Below are positions 1 to 9,001 of a stretch of DNA of 64,000 nt, piece after piece. A model generated the notes under the pieces. The model was not told where the DNA came from. It searched no databases and saw only the letters and a list, made by a program, of their open reading frames with translations. The position numbers and the translations under genes are program-made. This DNA is from Pedobacter cryoconitis. Its GTDB lineage: Bacteria > Bacteroidota > Bacteroidia > Sphingobacteriales > Sphingobacteriaceae. Position 1 is the stretch's first letter, and each line of letters begins with the position of its first letter. The stretch covers positions 1,802,713-1,866,712 of the forward strand of contig JAAAFW010000006.1 of the NCBI GenBank assembly GCA_019352875.1, written 5' to 3'.

Positions 1-386
1 AAAACGCGTTTCTTCCAGAAGATTTAATCTTGCCATTCTATAGTTCATTTTGGTTATATATCAAACTTAAGCAATCCATACTTTAGAAACTTGTGCAAAC
101 GGTTGACTATTTTTGAAAATATCCGGACCGGACCTCGTCAGGAACATGGAAATTGTTTAATCATTATGTATTTCCGTCGCAACGATGGTTCTCAGGAGGA
201 GTATTCTTTTTTTTCTGCGCATAATTATAGCGCAAACGTTTGTGATTTTACTTGTAAAAAGGAGATGATCGCGTTAATCGGATCAAAAGATATCAGGACA
301 TATTCCAAAAAAATAACGCGTTCCAGATAGAATAATTGTAGTTTTATTTGGATTTAAACCGCATGACATTCTATTTTAACGCCAGC
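1..386. other. Unassigned region before the first clear gene
   Basis: No recognisable gene is seen here. A plus-strand frame is open from a TTG at 91 (ATG at 166) to a stop at 330 and could encode a peptide of 54-79 residues, but it has no recognisable domain, no good ribosome site and no clear neighbour relation. The 8-bp palindrome AACGCGTT occurs at 3-10 and again at 315-322, which may be chance. The end of the region should hold the promoter of the outer-membrane gene starting at 387. Confidence 0.3.
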
Positions 387-2924
387 ATGAAAACAATCTG
401 TTTATTTTCATTTTTTGCTGTCTTATTTTCGCTGAGTGCAGCAGCACAGGAAGACAGTATTACGGTTGGTATTTACCCAAAGTATGACGAGGTAAGTAAG
501 GTTCACCGTTATCTTTTCGGCGAAAACTACAGGAAAGAATACGCTTTGCAAACCAGGGTTCCTATTATCCGGTTATCGAATATTCACGGCGGTCTTAAAC
601 CTCTTCGCAGGGGTGGTGGTTTCCAGTCACATTCATTGCGGCTGGAAGATAGCAACGGGAAACAATGGGTATTACGCAGTGTAGAAAAATATCCGGAATC
701 ATTATTGCCCGAGAATCTTCGTGAAACATTTGTTTTGGATGTATTGAAAGACAATATGTCTGCCCAGCATCCTTTTGCGGCACTTGTTGTGCCAGAAATT
801 GCAGAAGCGGTTGGCGTTGCACATGCAAAACCAAAGATCGGATGGATACTCCCCGATCCTTTGCTTGGCGAATTTGCACCTGTTTTTGCAAATACACTTT
901 GCTTACTGGAAGAAAGGGAACCAGATGGCGACTCCGATAACACGCCTAAAATGTTCAGGAAGCTGGTTGAGGACCATGATAACAGACCTGACGGAATTGC
1001 ATTTCTCAAAGCAAAAGCATTGGACGTACTTATCGGCGATTGGGACAGACATGCGGATCAGTGGCGCTGGCTGCCAGAAAAAGAAAATGGGAAGACAGTT
1101 TATAAACCGATTCCAAGAGACAGGGATCAGGTTTTTTATCTGAGTCAGGGCTTAATTCCGAAATATGCACAAGCATCTTATCTGCTGCCTTATATCCAGG
1201 GATATGAAAGAAACGTGCAGAATATAAATTGGTATGTCTGGGAAAGCAGGGGTATATCCACCCGATTTTTAAGTGCTATTTCTGAAGAAGAATGGAATAA
1301 AGTTATCCGGGAATTTTGTGCCGCTGTAACGGATGAAGTACTCGAAAAGGCAGTAAGCAGGCTTCTAGAACCAGGGTATTCTTTGAGGCATGCCAGCCTG
1401 ATTGCACAGCTTAAACAAAGAAGAGCTACTCTGCCGGAAATGATGAGCCAGTACTATCACTTTCTGAACCGGATTGTAGATATCCAGGGTAGTAATAAGG
1501 CAGAACTTGTGCATTTGAAAAGTAATGCAGATCAGTCACTTACCTTAACCATGCAATCGCTGTCGAAAAACGGAAAGTTAAAAGATACACTGGTCCATAA
1601 GACTTTCAGTCCTGCGCTGACCAAAGAATTAAGAATCTACCTGCACGATGGAAATGACAGTCTGGTGCTGGACAATCAAAATTCAGAAATCGATGTCCGC
1701 ATTATTGGGGGACATGGTTTCAAATCCTATCATACTGAAAATGCATACCAAAAGGTAAAGCTCTATGATAAACCAGACAGTGCTGTTTTTACCGGCATTC
1801 AGAACCGGTTTAAACTCAACCTTTCTGCCGATACCGCAAATCTCGCCTACCGGCAGACAGATCTTTACCATAAAAGCCGTTACCTTTTGAATGCGGGTTA
1901 TAATAATGATGATGGGATTTTACTCGGTTTATCTGTAAAATACATGAACCCCGGTTTCCGTAAATTTCCATATGGAAATACGCAGTCTTTTTCATTCGTA
2001 CATTCATTTTCCACACAAGCTTTTAAATTTCATTATACGGGTGAATGGACCAGGCTTATCGGGAAAGCAGATTTTATCTTGCAGGCCAGCGCCTATGCAC
2101 CGAATAACACCAGGAATTTCTTCGGTTTGGGTAATGAAAGTATTTATGATCGTGAAAATCAGGCTATCCGGTATTATAGAACCAGGTTTAGTCTCTATCA
2201 GTTAGATCCGGCTTTACGTTGGGGGCAGGGAAAGCAAACATTTAGTGCCGGACCATCCTTACAATACTATCATTTTAATGCTGACAGTCAGCAAGACCGG
2301 TTTATTGCGCAGACTGACCAGTTACATACCGCCGATAGTCTGACTGTTGGTAAAGAAAAATTCTTTGGCGGGTTACAATTTAAGTATACACTGGATAGCC
2401 GGGACAATATATTAATCCCATCCTCTGGCGTATATCTGGACCTTGGGCTTCAGGGGTATCTCGGACTAAATGATTATGCCAATAATTTCGGACAGTTGAA
2501 TGCCAGTGCGGCATTTTATAAAAAGCTCGATAAACGTGCAAAATTTGTTATAGCCGATCGCTTAGGCGGAACTGTTACGGCGGGAAAACATACTTTTTAT
2601 CAGTCTGCCTTTATTGGTGGAGAAGGAACATTGCTTGGATTCAGGCAGTATCGTTTTGCCGGCGACCATAGTTTCTATAATAATCTTGAGATGCGGGTTA
2701 AATTAGCAGATTTTGTTAGTTATGTATTACCGGGACAGTTAGGGCTGGTTGGTTTTCATGACATCGGCAGAGTTTGGAGGAAAAATGAAAATAGTGACCA
2801 GTGGCATCAGGGAGTAGGCGGAGGTTTCTATTTCGCGCCGGCTTCAATGGCAATTGTCCGGGTGATTGCTGCCCATTCAAAGGAAGGATGGTACCCTTAT
2901 CTGGCTTTAAATTTCCGTTATTAG
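387..2924 (+). CDS. Outer-membrane Omp85-type barrel with N-terminal kinase-like domain
   Basis: Predicted 845-residue envelope protein. The start at ATG 387 is chosen because it begins a clear signal peptide (hydrophobic stretch ending AAAQ near residue 22); upstream in-frame starts at 348 (TTG) and 363 would put a polar extension before it. Residues ~80-260 look like a kinase-type fold: VLRSVEK (95-101) could supply the nucleotide-binding lysine, GDWDRHADQWRW (217-228) resembles the catalytic loop of HipA/Fam20-like kinases with D220, and IPRDRDQVF carries D245/D247 as a possible metal site. From about residue 480 the sequence is an Omp85/surface-antigen beta-barrel with the GEGTLLGFRQYRF-type motif near the end and a terminal aromatic residue. 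In relatives this region is often preceded by a calcineurin-like phosphoesterase domain, which is absent here. The barrel call is firm; kinase activity is inference. Confidence 0.8.
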   Translation: MKTICLFSFFAVLFSLSAAAQEDSITVGIYPKYDEVSKVHRYLFGENYRKEYALQTRVPIIRLSNIHGGLKPLRRGGGFQSHSLRLEDSNGKQWVLRSVEKYPESLLPENLRETFVLDVLKDNMSAQHPFAALVVPEIAEAVGVAHAKPKIGWILPDPLLGEFAPVFANTLCLLEEREPDGDSDNTPKMFRKLVEDHDNRPDGIAFLKAKALDVLIGDWDRHADQWRWLPEKENGKTVYKPIPRDRDQVFYLSQGLIPKYAQASYLLPYIQGYERNVQNINWYVWESRGISTRFLSAISEEEWNKVIREFCAAVTDEVLEKAVSRLLEPGYSLRHASLIAQLKQRRATLPEMMSQYYHFLNRIVDIQGSNKAELVHLKSNADQSLTLTMQSLSKNGKLKDTLVHKTFSPALTKELRIYLHDGNDSLVLDNQNSEIDVRIIGGHGFKSYHTENAYQKVKLYDKPDSAVFTGIQNRFKLNLSADTANLAYRQTDLYHKSRYLLNAGYNNDDGILLGLSVKYMNPGFRKFPYGNTQSFSFVHSFSTQAFKFHYTGEWTRLIGKADFILQASAYAPNNTRNFFGLGNESIYDRENQAIRYYRTRFSLYQLDPALRWGQGKQTFSAGPSLQYYHFNADSQQDRFIAQTDQLHTADSLTVGKEKFFGGLQFKYTLDSRDNILIPSSGVYLDLGLQGYLGLNDYANNFGQLNASAAFYKKLDKRAKFVIADRLGGTVTAGKHTFYQSAFIGGEGTLLGFRQYRFAGDHSFYNNLEMRVKLADFVSYVLPGQLGLVGFHDIGRVWRKNENSDQWHQGVGGGFYFAPASMAIVRVIAAHSKEGWYPYLALNFRY

Positions 2925-2957
2925 CCTTTCCTGAATACAAATAAATACAAAATATAA

Positions 2958-3557
2958 ATGACTAACAAAGATATTTGCAGCGCTGAACTGCTGCTTGAAA
3001 ATGAAAATGTTTTGCTGAGAGCCCTGGAACTTACAGATCTCGAATACTTGCTTCCATTTGCGCTGAATGAACCTGAACTATGGTACTATTCGCTCCATTC
3101 TGCTGCAGGAGAAGACCAGATGAAAGCTTATATCAAAGCGGCTGTGGCTGAACGGGAAAACGGAAAGTCATATCCATTTATAGTATTCGATAAAAAAAGC
3201 GGTACTTACGCCGGTGTGACCAGGTTTTATGATATTAATGCCGAATTTAAAACACTGCTTCTGGGATATACCTGGTATGGAAAAGCTTATCAGGGTACCG
3301 GCCTGAACAAAAATTGCAAGTATCTGCTTTTTCAGTATGCATTTGAGCGGTTACAGATGGAACGAATTGAGTTCAGGGCTGATGCTGAAAACTCCAGAAG
3401 TATTGCAGCGATGAAAAGTATCGGTTGTAAGGAAGAAGGGCGGTTAAGAAGCCATATGCCGAATGGGCAGGGTGGGAGAAGAGATAGTGTTATTCTGAGC
3501 ATGCTACGTGTAGAGTGGTTTGAGGAATGTGGTTCCCGTCTGCTTGAAAAGCTATAA
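2958..3557 (+). CDS. GNAT-family N-acetyltransferase (RimJ/RimL type)
   Basis: A 199-residue cytosolic protein of the GNAT fold, expected to move an acetyl group from acetyl-CoA to an amine. Supporting features are the N-terminal LLENENVLLRALELTD segment typical of RimJ/RimL relatives, the acetyl-CoA-binding turn YQGTGLNK near residue 114, and the C-terminal DAENSRSIAAMKSIGC segment followed by GRLRSH. Length matches the family. It starts 33 bp after the barrel gene and may be co-transcribed with it. The substrate (ribosomal protein N-terminus, antibiotic or small amine) cannot be read from sequence. Confidence 0.85.
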   Translation: MTNKDICSAELLLENENVLLRALELTDLEYLLPFALNEPELWYYSLHSAAGEDQMKAYIKAAVAERENGKSYPFIVFDKKSGTYAGVTRFYDINAEFKTLLLGYTWYGKAYQGTGLNKNCKYLLFQYAFERLQMERIEFRADAENSRSIAAMKSIGCKEEGRLRSHMPNGQGGRRDSVILSMLRVEWFEECGSRLLEKL

Positions 3558-3781
3558 ACCTGCTGAAAAAACCTGCTTACATTACACGTTTAAACGTATC
3601 TGTTGTCGGTCTAATATTTTTATTTAATGTTTTGTTGCGATATAAAGTTCTGTTCGATCAGCAATTTATAGCAAAATTTGCTGATTTCCTTCGCGAATAG
3701 GAGATTGAGACATTTTCCATACACTTTGTCTGTACAGGGAATTTAAAGAGCCCTCGTTTTTATTCAAACAAAGATTTAAAT

Positions 3782-4993
3782 ATGGCGACGATCAGTCCTT
3801 TCATGGCACTCAGGCCTCAGGCCGTTTATGCAGATAAAATGTTATCTCTGCAATCTTTAACCCGTGATCTTAACCCAAACGGGAGAATTGCACAACATTT
3901 GGATCACGATTTTATTTCTGGTAGTCAAAGTAATACGCGTATACTGGATAATTTGCAGAGAATGATGCGTTCAGGTGAGCTTTATCTGGAAGATAAGCCC
4001 TGTATGTTTGTCTATGAAATTACGGAGAACGGCAACGTACAAACAGGGTTATGGACATTAACAGATCTCAAAGATTATGATCAGGGATTGATTAAAACGC
4101 ATGAAGCGGCGCTACATTGCAGTACCGGCGATCTGATCAATTATCGGGCGGAAGTAGGGTTGGAAGGTGCGCCTGTGTTGCTTACTCACCGTCCCTCCGC
4201 TGTAATTAAGTCTCTGCTATACCGGTTTAGGCAGGAGGAAGCAGACAGTGTATATTATGCGAATAAGGTCTTTCACCGTATCTGGGCAGTTTATGATATC
4301 CATAGTATTCGGCAGATCAGCCGGTGTTTCGCAGATTTGCAGGCCGTATACCTTGTAGATGGGCATCACCGGATGTCAGCTGCCATAAACTACCGGGTGC
4401 TCAGGAAGAAAAACCGATGCGAAACCGGAGAGTTTGACCTGATTTCGTCCTTTTACATGTCCAGTGAACAATTAAGGGTAAAAGAGTACCACAGATTAGT
4501 GTTTCCTCATAAAGATATAGAGATAGATCTGGTATTTAAGGAGTTGAAAAAGATATTTTCAGTAACCCGGTCCATCAGGAATGAATTGGTCATACCCTAT
4601 AAGAAAAGTGATTTTGGAATGTTCATCGCAGGTAAATGGTATAATCTGATGTATAAACAGAAAGACGGGAGCCGCGTGGCAGATACGGCTTTACTGCAGG
4701 AACAGGTCTTGAAGCCAATGTTTAAGATCAATGATCCGGGCAGGGATCCTAACCTGGTTACAATTGGGGGTGCAGATGCGCTGGAGGTTTTACAGGAACA
4801 GTTGCATCTGCACCCGCTTGCCATAGGTTTTACATTAACAGCTATGACTACGGAGCAGATTATCGAGACTGCGCAGCAGGAGATCCTGTTGCCACCGAGA
4901 TCGACATGGATTGAGCCAAGAATACCTTTCGGAATCATTTTGCGTAAAATAGAAGCGGATTTGTCCCTAAAATATGAGATCTTGTCTGATTGA
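3782..4993 (+). CDS. DUF1015 family protein
   Basis: A 403-residue protein of the DUF1015 family. It begins with the family signature ISPFMALRPQ near the N-terminus and has the diagnostic VDGHHRMSAAINYR motif at about residues 192-205 (D193, H195, H196, R197), which resembles a catalytic or ligand-binding site. No signal peptide or membrane segment is visible. In many Bacteroidota a DUF1015 gene lies beside serA/serC, suggesting a role near serine metabolism, but here no such neighbour is present, so this may be a second copy or an independent relative. The gene stands alone between a 224-bp upstream gap and a 135-bp downstream gap. The biochemical function is not assigned. Confidence 0.8.
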   Translation: MATISPFMALRPQAVYADKMLSLQSLTRDLNPNGRIAQHLDHDFISGSQSNTRILDNLQRMMRSGELYLEDKPCMFVYEITENGNVQTGLWTLTDLKDYDQGLIKTHEAALHCSTGDLINYRAEVGLEGAPVLLTHRPSAVIKSLLYRFRQEEADSVYYANKVFHRIWAVYDIHSIRQISRCFADLQAVYLVDGHHRMSAAINYRVLRKKNRCETGEFDLISSFYMSSEQLRVKEYHRLVFPHKDIEIDLVFKELKKIFSVTRSIRNELVIPYKKSDFGMFIAGKWYNLMYKQKDGSRVADTALLQEQVLKPMFKINDPGRDPNLVTIGGADALEVLQEQLHLHPLAIGFTLTAMTTEQIIETAQQEILLPPRSTWIEPRIPFGIILRKIEADLSLKYEILSD

Positions 4994-5128
4994 ACCCGCA
5001 GACTGGTCTTTCCGGTTTTGCCGAGGTTAAAATCATTTAATAACTGGATAACAATTTGTGGTTTTTTGTGGAAAAAAGGGCTTTTCTTTAACAAACCAAT
5101 ATAAACTCAAGCACTTTTAACGGACCAA

Positions 5129-6373
5129 ATGAAAAAAAATACTTTCGCAGTCGCGCTGATCATATCTCTTTTCTTTCTCTGGGGATTTGCCCTCAACTTA
5201 AACCCGATATTAATCCCACACCTGAAAAAAGCATGTCAGCTGACAGATACCCAATCTGCTTTTATTGATTCTGCATCCTATATAGCCTATTTCTTGTTAG
5301 CAATACCAGCCGGAAAAGTCATGAAAAGATTTGGATATAAATGGGGAATAGTAGTTGGCTTGCTGCTCTTCGCAGTCGGATCATTCCTTTTCTACCCTGC
5401 TGCTTCCACGCGATCCTATGTGTTTTTTCTTGGTGCACTGTTTATTATTGCCAGTGGCCTTGCTTTTTTGGAAACTGCAGCAAACCCTTATATTACGGTA
5501 TTGGGAGATCCGGAAGGGGCTGCAGGAAGAATTAACTTTGCACAGAGTTTTAACGGTTTAGCTGCGACGCTTGCTCCGTTTCTTGGCGGACTCTTTATCT
5601 TATCAGGTGAATCGCTGACTCCTGAACAGGAGGCTGCAATGTCACCGGCACAGCTCGATCATTACCTGAATACGGAAGCAGCGTCTGTACAGATTCCATT
5701 TTTGATTATTGGTGCGGTAGTTCTGCTTGTGGCCGTTTTTCTAATGCGTACGCCATTACCCGAGATAGAAGAAAACGATCAGGAAGCCGGGCATGAAGGA
5801 TCTTTGCTCAAGCATAAAAACCTCATGTTTGGTGTAGTTGCGGAGTTCTTTTATGTAGGTGCACAGGTTTGTATCAGCAGTTTCTTCATTCGTTTTGCAG
5901 AACAGGTAGCGGGTATACCAGAGAAACCTGCAGCAATGTATCTTTCAGGTGCCCTGCTTGGTTTCATGGCGGGCCGTTTCATAGGAACATTTCTGATGCG
6001 CTATATTGCTCCGGCCAAATTACTGGCGCTTTATAGTCTGATTAATATTGTATTAGTACTTGCCGCAGTATTGCTGGACGGTTATGCTTCTGTATATTCA
6101 CTAATTGGTGTTTTATTCTTTATGTCAATTATGTTCCCGACAATATTCTCTCTAAGTATCAGGGGGCTGGGTTCAAAAACAAAAGAAGGGTCTTCATTAT
6201 TGATTATGGCAATTGTGGGTGGCGCTTTCTTCCCGGTAATTATGGGTAAGTTATCCGATATGACTAATATTCACCTGGCTTATATTGTTCCGGTATTTGC
6301 TTTCATCGTAATTTTCTTCTTTGCACTCCGGAATTTAGGAGTCAAGAAGCTTACTCTTTCCCAGGCTCACTAA
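5129..6373 (+). CDS. fucP: L-fucose permease-type MFS transporter
   Basis: A 414-residue inner-membrane major-facilitator protein with about 12 hydrophobic segments, clearly of the FucP/GluP sugar:proton symporter family. Shared features with E. coli FucP are the N-terminal FFLWGFALNLN segment, AGKVMKRFGY between helices 2 and 3, GLAFLETAANP with the conserved glutamate (E115 here, E135 in E. coli), and PTIFSLSIRGLG. The proton-coupling aspartate of E. coli FucP (D46, in NLNDILLP) is replaced by proline here (P26, in NLNPILIP). The next gene, 8 bp downstream, is an L-fuconolactonase-like hydrolase, so L-fucose or a related deoxysugar is the likely substrate. Confidence 0.85.
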   Translation: MKKNTFAVALIISLFFLWGFALNLNPILIPHLKKACQLTDTQSAFIDSASYIAYFLLAIPAGKVMKRFGYKWGIVVGLLLFAVGSFLFYPAASTRSYVFFLGALFIIASGLAFLETAANPYITVLGDPEGAAGRINFAQSFNGLAATLAPFLGGLFILSGESLTPEQEAAMSPAQLDHYLNTEAASVQIPFLIIGAVVLLVAVFLMRTPLPEIEENDQEAGHEGSLLKHKNLMFGVVAEFFYVGAQVCISSFFIRFAEQVAGIPEKPAAMYLSGALLGFMAGRFIGTFLMRYIAPAKLLALYSLINIVLVLAAVLLDGYASVYSLIGVLFFMSIMFPTIFSLSIRGLGSKTKEGSSLLIMAIVGGAFFPVIMGKLSDMTNIHLAYIVPVFAFIVIFFFALRNLGVKKLTLSQAH

Positions 6374-6381
6374 ATTCCTTC

Positions 6382-7206
6382 ATGATAGACAGTCATCAGC
6401 ATTTCTGGATTTATGATCAGGTAAGACACAGCTGGATTCCGGATGAATATGCTGCGATACGCAGAAATTTTCTACCGGAAGATCTTGCCCCGGTTCTGCT
6501 GGAAAATCAAGTGGCTGGCTGTATTGCTGTTCAGGCAGATCAAACACTAGCAGAAACTGACTTTTTACTTGGTCTGGCGGCAGAAAACCCTATAATTCTG
6601 GGAGTGGTTGGCTGGGTAGACCTCAGAGGGAATCAATTGGAAAAGGAGCTGGAATATTACAGTTCTTTTCCCTTGCTTAAGGGGTTTCGTCATATACTTC
6701 AGGGAGAACGGGAAAGAGACGCATTCCTTCGGCCAGATTTTAAAGCTGGCCTCGCCTTGCTGGAAAAGTATGGTTTTAGCTATGATATTTTGGTGCACGC
6801 AGATCAGCTGCAATATGTACCAGACCTTCTGGCGGCATTCCCCGGCTTGTCTTTTGTATTAGACCATTTAGGAAAACCTGCTATTGCATCCGGAGAAATC
6901 TCTTCCTGGAAGAAAGATATGCAGGCTATTGCAGCCTATGATAATGTCAGTTGTAAGGTGTCGGGAATGGTAACCGAGGCCGATCTTAATAATTGGAAGC
7001 CTGCTGATCTCAGCCCTTATCTGGATACTGCCGCAGAGTTATTTGGTATGAACAGACTGATGTATGGATCGGACTGGCCTGTATGTCTGGCAGCAGGCTC
7101 CTATGCTGCTGTTAAAAATGTGGTGTCAAACTACTTTGGCGCCTTCTCTGATACCGAACAATACGCTTTTTTTAGCGGGAATGTTTCGGCCTTTTACAAG
7201 CTCTGA
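6382..7206 (+). CDS. L-fuconolactonase-like amidohydrolase
   Basis: A 274-residue metal-dependent TIM-barrel hydrolase of the COG3618 amidohydrolase_2 type. It opens with MIDSHQHFW, giving the metal-binding HxH pair (H5, H7), continues with VLDHLGKP around residue 160 and ends with the YGSDWPV motif that carries the last catalytic aspartate. Family members open sugar lactones such as L-fucono-1,5-lactone. The gene follows the fucose-permease gene by 8 bp and is certainly in the same transcript, consistent with uptake and oxidative breakdown of a deoxysugar. The dehydrogenase and dehydratase expected for a full oxidative fucose pathway are not in this window. Confidence 0.8.
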   Translation: MIDSHQHFWIYDQVRHSWIPDEYAAIRRNFLPEDLAPVLLENQVAGCIAVQADQTLAETDFLLGLAAENPIILGVVGWVDLRGNQLEKELEYYSSFPLLKGFRHILQGERERDAFLRPDFKAGLALLEKYGFSYDILVHADQLQYVPDLLAAFPGLSFVLDHLGKPAIASGEISSWKKDMQAIAAYDNVSCKVSGMVTEADLNNWKPADLSPYLDTAAELFGMNRLMYGSDWPVCLAAGSYAAVKNVVSNYFGAFSDTEQYAFFSGNVSAFYKL

Positions 7207-7269
7207 AGTTTTTTATATACATTGGCATAATAAACAGACATATCAAATAATAGCTAAACCTATTTATTC

Positions 7270-8919
7270 ATGAAAACAACTTTATTATGTTTTGCTGCCG
7301 CAGGACTGTGCTTCACTGCGTGTCAGTCAGGGACGCAGCAGCAGGCGACGGCAGAAGCAGATTCTGCTGCAATCAAAATGATCAATGATTCCAGTTTTGC
7401 CGCGCGCCTCAGAACAATTGCTTCTGATGAGTTTGAAGGTAGAAAACCATTTACAAACGGAGAAACCAAAGTAATCAACTATCTCAAAGAGCAGTTTAGC
7501 AGCCTGGGGTTAAAGCCGGGGAATGGGGATAGTTATTTCCAGGAAGTACCGATGGTGGAGATCAGATCTACACCGGAGTCGAAACTTGTTTTTACCGGCG
7601 CTAAAGGCAAAGTAAGTGCAGACTATTTAAAAGATTTCGTGGCCGCTACACGCCGCGTGCAGGAAAATGTTAGTCTGGAGAACTCACCGGTGGTTTTTGC
7701 CGGATATGGGATTGTCGCACCAGAATACAACTGGAATGACTATGCCGGACTGGATGTGAAAGGTAAAACTGTTGTGGTGATGATTAATGATCCTGGATTT
7801 TCAGATTCCACCTTATTCAAAGGGGAGAATATGACCTATTACGGACGCTGGACTTATAAATTTGAAGAGGCTGCCCGTCAGGGAGCGGCTGGTATTCTGA
7901 TTATCCATGACACAGAACCTGCAGCTTATCCATGGTCGGTTGTTCGCAGCGGATGGTCAAAATCTAAATTACAACTCGAAGAGAAAGATAATAATATGTC
8001 CAGGGCAATTATGGAAGGCTGGATTAGTCTGGACGTTGCTAAACAGCTTTTTAAATTAGGTGGGCAGTCAGATGCTTTATTCGCAGCAGCTAGAAAAAAA
8101 GGCTTCAAAGCGGTTGATTTAAAGGTTACTACCGGAATGAAGATTACTAATACGATTAAAAAATCGATATCTAATAATGTAGTCGCTGTTATTCGCGGAA
8201 CCAAAAGACCGCAGGAGAATATTATCTATTCGGCGCACTGGGATCACCTGGGAATAGGTGAGCCGGTAAAAGGCGATTCAATTTATAACGGGGCAGTAGA
8301 TAATGCAACAGGTGTTGCTGCTTTACTGGAGATCGCAGCAGCCTATCAAAAAGCAGCAATTAAGCCAGAACGTTCTATTGTATTTGTTTCTTTCACAGGA
8401 GAAGAGCAAGGTTTGATTGGTTCAGAATTCTACGCTAAGAACCCGGTTTATCCTTCTGCTTCAACTGTTGCTGACATTAATATGGATATGATGGGAATGG
8501 CCGGAAAAACGAAAGATGTCGTAGTTTACGGATTTGGTCAGTCAGAACTGGAAGATTATGCCGCTGCATCTGCAAAAAAACAAGGCAGGGTACTGGTTCC
8601 TGACCCAGTTCCATCATCTGGTTTGTATTACCGATCAGACCATTTCAACTTTGCAAAAGTGGGCATACCTTCGTTATTTACCGGATCTGGTGTGGATAGT
8701 TTCAAGCATGGAAGAGAGTGGGGGCTGCAGCAGGTAGCAGATTATACGAAGTCACGGTACCATGCACCTCAGGATAATGCAGATGCGATCACAGATTATA
8801 GCGGAATGGTAGAAGATGCCAGATTGCTGTTTGATATGGGATATACCATGAGTATGGAATCTACTTTCCCTTCCTGGAAAGAAGGTTCTGAATTTAAAGC
8901 GATACGGGATAAGAAATAA
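7270..8919 (+). CDS. M28 family zinc peptidase lipoprotein
   Basis: A 549-residue exported zinc aminopeptidase. The N-terminus is a lipoprotein signal with the modified cysteine probably C18 (FTAC). A protease-associated-like insert covers roughly residues 120-270, before the catalytic core. The two-zinc site is visible in order: SAHWDHLG (His), GAVDNATG (Asp bridging), FTGEEQG (catalytic Glu pair), NMDMMG (Asp) and YYRSDHFNF (His). The enzyme probably trims peptides at the outer membrane or in the periplasm. It starts 63 bp after the fuconolactonase-like gene, so it could be a separate unit. A long hairpin terminator follows at 8931-8990. Confidence 0.9.
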   Translation: MKTTLLCFAAAGLCFTACQSGTQQQATAEADSAAIKMINDSSFAARLRTIASDEFEGRKPFTNGETKVINYLKEQFSSLGLKPGNGDSYFQEVPMVEIRSTPESKLVFTGAKGKVSADYLKDFVAATRRVQENVSLENSPVVFAGYGIVAPEYNWNDYAGLDVKGKTVVVMINDPGFSDSTLFKGENMTYYGRWTYKFEEAARQGAAGILIIHDTEPAAYPWSVVRSGWSKSKLQLEEKDNNMSRAIMEGWISLDVAKQLFKLGGQSDALFAAARKKGFKAVDLKVTTGMKITNTIKKSISNNVVAVIRGTKRPQENIIYSAHWDHLGIGEPVKGDSIYNGAVDNATGVAALLEIAAAYQKAAIKPERSIVFVSFTGEEQGLIGSEFYAKNPVYPSASTVADINMDMMGMAGKTKDVVVYGFGQSELEDYAAASAKKQGRVLVPDPVPSSGLYYRSDHFNFAKVGIPSLFTGSGVDSFKHGREWGLQQVADYTKSRYHAPQDNADAITDYSGMVEDARLLFDMGYTMSMESTFPSWKEGSEFKAIRDKK

Positions 8920-8930
8920 TCCTGATCATA

Positions 8931-8990
8931 CAGGTTAAAAAGAAAAAGGGTGTATCATAAATTATGATCACCCTTTTTCTTTTTAACCTG
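8931..8990. terminator. Bidirectional terminator with 22-bp perfect stem
   Basis: Two perfectly complementary 22-base arms (8931-8952 and 8969-8990) enclose a loop that is itself an inverted repeat, ATCATAA/TTATGAT. The arms contain A-rich and T-rich tracts, so it can terminate transcription from both the peptidase gene (plus) and the TspO-like gene (minus), which converge here. Confidence 0.85.
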
Positions 8991-9001
8991 TATTTTGATA
9001 G

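Noticed and set aside
3..322. AACGCGTT copies as ends of a mobile element
   Set aside because: An 8-bp palindrome repeated at 312 bp distance is easily chance, and no transposase frame lies between.
91..330. Short plus-strand gene at the window start
   Set aside because: TTG start, no ribosome site, no domain; listed only as part of an unassigned region.
584..1009. Minus-strand frame of 141 codons
   Set aside because: Lies wholly opposite the kinase-like domain coding region; a shadow of that gene.
4597..5094. Minus-strand frame of 165 codons
   Set aside because: Antisense to the DUF1015 gene, with no recognisable domain and poor composition.
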